This document shows positions 60,185-64,000 of a stretch of DNA of 64,000 bases, one piece after another. Each line of letters begins with the position of its first letter. Position 1 is the stretch's first letter. The translations under genes were made by a program, and so were the position numbers. The notes below the pieces were generated by a model. It made no database searches and was not told the DNA's origin. It saw only the letters and a program-made list of their open reading frames with translations. The stretch is from Streptococcus sp. oral taxon 061 (GTDB taxonomy: Bacteria > Bacillota > Bacilli > Lactobacillales > Streptococcaceae). Where the stretch lies: positions 1,260,001 to 1,324,000 of the forward strand of contig NZ_CP058258.1 of NCBI RefSeq assembly GCF_013394695.1, read 5' to 3'.

Positions 60185-60208
60185 AAAAACGCCAGACGGC
60201 GTTTTTAT
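60183..60208 (-). terminator. Terminator of asnS
   Basis: A perfect 11-bp stem (ATAAAAACGCC / GGCGTTTTTAT) with loop AGAC. Its outer base pairs coincide with the end of the RUP element. Confidence 0.88.
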
Positions 60209-60213
60209 GGCTA

Positions 60214-61560
60214 TTAAGGTTTGATACGGTGCAACATACGTGGGAATGGAATAGCCTCACGGATGTGTTTTGTACCAGCTGCGAAGGTTACCATACGTTC
60301 GATACCGATACCAAATCCACCGTGTGGAACTGTACCGTATTTACGAAGGTCAAGGTAAAATTCATACTCTGTACGATCCATACCAAGAGATTCCATCTTC
60401 GCTACAAGGGCATCGTAATCTTCCTCACGCATGGAGCCACCGATGATTTCTCCGTAACCTTCTGGTGCGAGCAAGTCTGCACAAAGTACGCGATCTGGGT
60501 TACCAGGGACTGGCTTCATATAGAAGGCCTTGATATCTGCTGGGTAGTTCATGACAAAGGTTGGTACACCAAAGTGGTTTGAAATCCAAGTCTCGTGTGG
60601 TGAGCCGAAGTCATCTCCATGCTCGAGATGTTCATAGTCAGCGTCTTCATCATTTTCATGCTCTTGCAAGAGATCAATGGCTTCATCGTAAGTGATACGT
60701 TTGAATGGCTCTGCAATGTAGCGTTTCAAGAGCTCTGTATCACGTTCCAAGGTTTCCAAGGCTTGAGGGGCACGATCAAGAACACCTTGAAGCAAAGCTT
60801 TTACATAAGCTTCTTGCAAGTCAAGTGACTCATCATGTGTCAAGTATGAATACTCAGCATCCATCATCCAGAACTCAGTCAAGTGACGACGAGTCTTAGA
60901 TTTTTCAGCACGGAATACTGGACCAAAGTCAAAGACACGACCAAGGGCCATAGCACCAGCTTCCAGATAAAGCTGACCTGATTGGCTCAAGTAGGCTGGT
61001 GTTCCAAAGTAGTCCGTTTCAAACAATTCAGTTGAATCTTCCGCCGCATTTCCTGAAAGAATTGGGCTATCAAACTTCATGAAGCCATTTTTATCAAAGA
61101 ACTCATAAGTTGCATAGATAATAGCATTACGGATTTGCATGACAGCTACTTGTTTGCGAGAACGCAACCACAAGTGACGGTTGTCCATCAAGAAGTCTGT
61201 TCCGTGTTCTTTTGGAGTGATTGGGTAATCTTGAGATTCACCGATAACTTCGATGTCTGTAATATCCAACTCGTACCCAAATTTAGAACGCTCGTCTTCT
61301 TTAACAATCCCTGTCACAAAAACAGAAGTTTCTTGGCTTAGGCGTTTGATGGTGTCAAATTTTTCAAGACCTACTTCTTCTCCAAATTTTTCGATAAAGT
61401 TTGGTTTAAAAGCTACACCTTGGAAAAAGGCTGTTCCATCACGCAATTGCAAGAAAGCAATTTTCCCTTTTCCTGACTTGTTAGCAACCCAAGCACCGAT
61501 AGTCACTTCTTGGCCAACGTAGTCTTTTACTTCGATAATTGTTACACGTTTTGTCATCAT
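60214..61560 (-). CDS. asnS: Asparaginyl-tRNA synthetase
   Basis: 448 residues (447 if the ATG at 61557 is used). An N-terminal OB-fold anticodon-binding domain (about 1-110) is followed by the class II catalytic core with [23 protein letters not shown] (motif 2) and [10 protein letters not shown] (motif 3). It charges tRNA-Asn directly. GGAAGATAA precedes the start. Third in the tseB-aspC-asnS direction, but a terminator-like hairpin (61674-61700) separates it from aspC. Confidence 0.96.
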   Translation of the reverse strand: MMTKRVTIIEVKDYVGQEVTIGAWVANKSGKGKIAFLQLRDGTAFFQGVAFKPNFIEKFGEEVGLEKFDTIKRLSQETSVFVTGIVKEDERSKFGYELDITDIEVIGESQDYPITPKEHGTDFLMDNRHLWLRSRKQVAVMQIRNAIIYATYEFFDKNGFMKFDSPILSGNAAEDSTELFETDYFGTPAYLSQSGQLYLEAGAMALGRVFDFGPVFRAEKSKTRRHLTEFWMMDAEYSYLTHDESLDLQEAYVKALLQGVLDRAPQALETLERDTELLKRYIAEPFKRITYDEAIDLLQEHENDEDADYEHLEHGDDFGSPHETWISNHFGVPTFVMNYPADIKAFYMKPVPGNPDRVLCADLLAPEGYGEIIGGSMREEDYDALVAKMESLGMDRTEYEFYLDLRKYGTVPHGGFGIGIERMVTFAAGTKHIREAIPFPRMLHRIKP

Positions 61561-61673
61561 TTATCTTCCTTTATTCGTTTAACTTGTCCAAAGACATTAT
61601 TACTCATTATTGTACCACAAATAATGGCTGATAGCTAGCTAGTTTGATAGAAATTCATAAGTTTTTAGCTACA

Positions 61674-61700
61674 AAAACCTCCGTTATTAAGACAGAGGTT
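61674..61700 (-). terminator. Terminator of tseB-aspC
   Basis: Minus strand: AACCTCTGT / ACGGAGGTT (one mismatch) with a 7-nt loop, followed by TTTTTG. Confidence 0.7.
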
Positions 61701-61707
61701 AAGCTTC

Positions 61708-62886
61708 TTATTTTTCCATAAATTGGTGCAAACGACGAATGGCTTCCTTAAGAGTTTCCAAGTCTGTCGCATAGCTGAGGCGGACATTTTCTGGTGCTCC
61801 AAATCCAGCTCCTGTTATCAAGGCTAGCCCCACCTCTTCAAGGATGGCCGTTGTAAATGCTGTTACATCGGTATAACCTTTCATCTCCATGGCTTTTTTG
61901 ACATTTGGGAAGAGATAGAAAGCTCCTTGTGGTTTGACAACCTCAAAGCCAGGAACTTCACACAAGAGTGGATAGATAGTATTCAAACGCTCTTCAAAGG
62001 CTTGGCGCATGATTTCTACAGAATCTTGAGGTCCAGTTAGCGCTTCAATCGTTGCATATTGAGACACTGCTGTCAAATTTGAAGTTGTTTGACCAGTCAA
62101 TTTGCTCATAGCAGCAATAATTTCTGGATCACCTACTGCATAACCAACACGCCAACCAGTCATAGCGTATGCCTTAGACACTCCATTGATGACAATGGTT
62201 TGTTTACGAATAGCTTCTGACAGACTTGAGATTGGGACGAACTCATTCCCATTATAGACCAAACGACCATAAATATCGTCTGCAAGAATGAGAATATCGT
62301 GTTCAACTGCCCAGTTTCCGATGGCCAAGAGTTCCTCACGAGAATAAATCATTCCAGTCGGATTAGAGGGTGAGTTAAGAACCAAAACTTTGGTCTTACC
62401 TGTGCGAGCTGCTTCTAATTGGTCTACCGTCACTTTAAAGTGATTGTCTTCCTTGGCTTGAACAAAGACTGGAACACCTTCTGCCATCTTAACCTGATCC
62501 CCATAGCTAACCCAGTAAGGTGTTGGAATAATGACCTCATCACCTGGATTAATCACAGCCATAAAGAAAGTGTAGAGAGAGAACTTGGCACCTGTAGCAA
62601 AAGTGACTTCGTTTGCCGCCACAGAATAACCGTAATAACGTTCAAAATAGGTATTGACTGCTGCTTTTAACTCAGGCAAACCTGAAGCTACCGTATAGAA
62701 AGAAGCTCGTCCATCTCGAATAGCCGCAACAGCAGCATCTTGAATATTTTCAGGAGTATGAAAATCGGGCTGACCTAAAGTTAAGAAAAGAACATCTTTT
62801 CCTTCAGCCTTTAACTTCTTTGCTCTTGCATCACTAGCCAGAGTGACACTTTCTTCCATTTCTAATACACGCTTGGATAGTTTCAT
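61708..62886 (-). CDS. aspC: Pyridoxal-phosphate aspartate aminotransferase
   Basis: 392 residues, class I aminotransferase (AspB type). PLP lysine lies in VINGVSKAYAMTGWRVGY; other marks are LNSPSNPTGM and LADDIYG. It exchanges amino groups between aspartate/oxaloacetate and glutamate/2-oxoglutarate. The start overlaps the tseB-like stop by 4 bp. Asparaginyl-tRNA synthetase follows, as in many streptococci. Confidence 0.94.
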   Translation of the reverse strand: MKLSKRVLEMEESVTLASDARAKKLKAEGKDVLFLTLGQPDFHTPENIQDAAVAAIRDGRASFYTVASGLPELKAAVNTYFERYYGYSVAANEVTFATGAKFSLYTFFMAVINPGDEVIIPTPYWVSYGDQVKMAEGVPVFVQAKEDNHFKVTVDQLEAARTGKTKVLVLNSPSNPTGMIYSREELLAIGNWAVEHDILILADDIYGRLVYNGNEFVPISSLSEAIRKQTIVINGVSKAYAMTGWRVGYAVGDPEIIAAMSKLTGQTTSNLTAVSQYATIEALTGPQDSVEIMRQAFEERLNTIYPLLCEVPGFEVVKPQGAFYLFPNVKKAMEMKGYTDVTAFTTAILEEVGLALITGAGFGAPENVRLSYATDLETLKEAIRRLHQFMEK

Positions 62887-63371
62887 AGCTTCTCCTTTTC
62901 GATTAGGCTACCAGATTCAAAATCTACTAGATAATAGTCTCCTCCAGACTCGATTTCCCAGACGGGCTTATCAGCGTACCGCCCGAAAGTAATCTTGTCG
63001 ATCTCAGTTGCTCCTTTTTCTCTGACAACTGCTTCTGCTTTTTCTTGAGAAGTACCATTTTCTAGTTGATATACGTAAATATTATTGCTACTTTTCTCTA
63101 TTAAGACAGCAACTGGTTTCTGATTCTTATCTTGACCAAAAACACTATAATAGCTTTCTAAACCATTGAAGATATCAACCTGGCTAACCATTTCTAGATT
63201 TGCATACTGCTTGGCAAGTTTTTCCCCTTCGACTTTTGCAGTTTGATAAGGTTTCATACTAAGCCATACCAAATAGAGAAAGGAAGAAGTCACAACTAGA
63301 GCCAGCAAGGTTAGGCCAATAGTATACTGAAATAATAGGGAATTTTTTTCTTTTTTTTGTCTCTTTTTCAC
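62883..63371 (-). CDS. TseB-like membrane-anchored cell-wall protein (DUF5590)
   Basis: 162 residues: a basic N-terminus, one hydrophobic segment (about 14-35), then an extracellular part with two PepSY-like/cystatin-like units (ESYYSVFGQDKNQKPVAVLIE; FGRYADKPVWEIESGGDYYLVDFESG). The Bacillus relative TseB acts with penicillin-binding protein PBP2A in side-wall growth, so a wall-synthesis role is inferred. The start is GTG at 63371, 6 nt from the -10 of a strong promoter, which predicts a leaderless mRNA. No in-frame ATG precedes the membrane segment. Confidence 0.82.
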   Translation of the reverse strand: MKKRQKKEKNSLLFQYTIGLTLLALVVTSSFLYLVWLSMKPYQTAKVEGEKLAKQYANLEMVSQVDIFNGLESYYSVFGQDKNQKPVAVLIEKSSNNIYVYQLENGTSQEKAEAVVREKGATEIDKITFGRYADKPVWEIESGGDYYLVDFESGSLIEKEKL

Positions 63372-63377
63372 TCGTCT

Positions 63378-63406
63378 ATTTTACCATCTATCCTAGTGAA
63401 TTACAA
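63378..63406 (-). promoter_or_regulatory. Leaderless promoter of tseB-like-aspC
   Basis: Minus strand: TTGTAA (63406-63401), 17 bp ending TGG (extended -10), TAAAAT (63383-63378), then 6 nt to the GTG. The expected +1 is the G of the start codon. Confidence 0.7.
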
Positions 63407-63573
63407 GTGAATTAAGGGGGAGATTCTTGAACTCTAACCTACTTTCAGGCATTCAAATATAAGCTCCAACTATTGAGCTATAGGCTTTTCTTTATCTACA
63501 ATCTCATGATTGATAGCTTCAAATTTAATACTTTTTATATTTTGAGCAAATTTCTTGCAAATGATTTTGCTTT

Positions 63574-63593
63574 GTTGTAACATATATTGTAAC
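63574..63593 (+). promoter_or_regulatory. Direct repeat TTGTAACA-TATA-TTGTAACA upstream of the FMN reductase
   Basis: Two identical 8-bp units 12 bp apart, flanked by GTTG/CAAC, about 40 bp before the start. TTGCAA (63555-63560) + 17 bp + TAACAT is one possible promoter overlapping the first unit. An unidentified regulator may bind. Confidence 0.4.
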
Positions 63594-63632
63594 AACAGAG
63601 CAAATCTGAATAAAATTAAAAGGAGACATCCT

Positions 63633-64000
63633 ATGTCTAAAAAAGTATTATTTATCGTTGGTTCATTACGCGAAGGTTCATTCAACCACCAAATGGCACT
63701 AGAAGCCGAAAAAGCTCTTGCAGGTAAGGCTGAGGTTAGCTACCTTGACTACTCAGCTATTCCTCTCTTTAGCCAAGATCTTGAAGTTCCTACACTTCCA
63801 ACTGTTGCAGCTGCACGTGAAGCAGTTCAAGCTGCTGATGCTATCTGGATCTTCTCTCCAGTCTACAACTTCTCAATTCCAGGGACTGTAAAAAACTTAC
63901 TAGATTGGCTTTCACGCGCAATTGACTTATCTGACACTCGTGGAGCATCTGCTCTTCAAGATAAGATTGTTACGGTATCTTCTGTAGCTAATGCAGGTCA
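63633..64000 (+). CDS. NADPH-dependent FMN reductase family protein, 3' end outside the window
   Basis: The ATG at 63633 follows AAGGAG by 8 nt, and the frame stays open to the right edge (122 residues visible). It begins [20 protein letters not shown], a flavodoxin-like FMN phosphate loop, then [25 protein letters not shown], the conserved SPxYNxxxPG...K..LDW block. Such enzymes reduce FMN, quinones or azo compounds with NAD(P)H. The catalytic specificity is not visible. Direct repeats in its promoter hint at redox or stress control. Confidence 0.88.
   Translation, partial: MSKKVLFIVGSLREGSFNHQMALEAEKALAGKAEVSYLDYSAIPLFSQDLEVPTLPTVAAAREAVQAADAIWIFSPVYNFSIPGTVKNLLDWLSRAIDLSDTRGASALQDKIVTVSSVANAG

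Noticed and set aside
60061..60213. Insertion sequence remnant near asnS
   Set aside because: There is no transposase frame; the 105-bp structure fits a RUP repeat instead.

Overview
The window is a low-GC Gram-positive chromosome segment that reads as a mitis-group Streptococcus (S. oralis / S. mitis / S. pneumoniae relatives). The support is close protein resemblance, from memory, to pneumococcal MecA, ClpX, RecX, PabB, MsrAB2, ZmpB, TacF and Pce; gene order shared with pneumococcus in several blocks; a copy of the RUP repeat typical of these species; and a YSIRK-type signal peptide. A non-pneumococcal mitis-group species is favoured because several blocks that I recall as distant in pneumococcus are adjacent here, and the teichoic acid genes differ. 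No rRNA, tRNA, CRISPR array, prophage or intact insertion sequence was seen.

Layout. 1-10.2 kb (all minus): a cut-off alpha/beta hydrolase, a PabB-PabC fusion for folate synthesis, the surface methionine-sulfoxide repair pair Etrx2/MsrAB, a giant ZmpB-type zinc metalloprotease, and a UPF0340 protein. 10.3-19 kb: MecA, then a phosphocholine/teichoic-acid island. On the plus strand it holds a TacF-like flippase and a twice-frameshifted Pce-like phosphorylcholine esterase. On the minus strand it holds a LicD-like protein, a Wzy/TarP-like polymerase fused to a LicD domain, a GT2 glycosyltransferase and a LicD3-like protein. 19-29.5 kb: an LCP (Psr) ligase and a nearly complete chorismate / Phe-Tyr pathway (pheA, aroK, aroA, tyrA, aroC, aroB, aroE, aroD) in two co-oriented operons. 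The first operon is headed by an rRNA methyltransferase gene and ends with ylbF.

29.7-43.5 kb: a CcpA-controlled intracellular alpha-amylase, dnaD, metA with a MET-box promoter, apt, an operon dapB-cca-ABC-F-membrane protein, degV-DUF1149, the c-di-AMP operon cdaA-cdaR-glmM, and a ferredoxin/flavodoxin NADP reductase. 43.6-50.4 kb: an unassigned structured small RNA, whiA-yvcK-rapZ, ridA, the folA-(56 aa protein)-clpX-ysxC operon, and dpr. 50.5-64 kb: a heterodimeric ABC exporter, tpiA, divergent rlmCD-like/recX, an NTP/NDP phosphatase, queH, an MFS transporter, a RUP element, asnS, aspC, a TseB-like protein and a cut-off FMN reductase.

Two themes stand out. First, 10.3-20.4 kb looks like a species-specific remodelling of phosphocholine-teichoic acid synthesis: export, polymerisation, several phosphocholine transferases, an esterase that could remove phosphocholine, and an LCP enzyme that could attach the polymer to the wall. 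The esterase is broken at a homopolymeric A tract and again inside its wall-binding repeats. Second, at least five genes (pabB, the rRNA methyltransferase before aroD, rlmCD-like, recX, tseB-like) have a -10 element only 6-7 nt from the start codon and no usable ribosome binding site, which predicts leaderless mRNAs.
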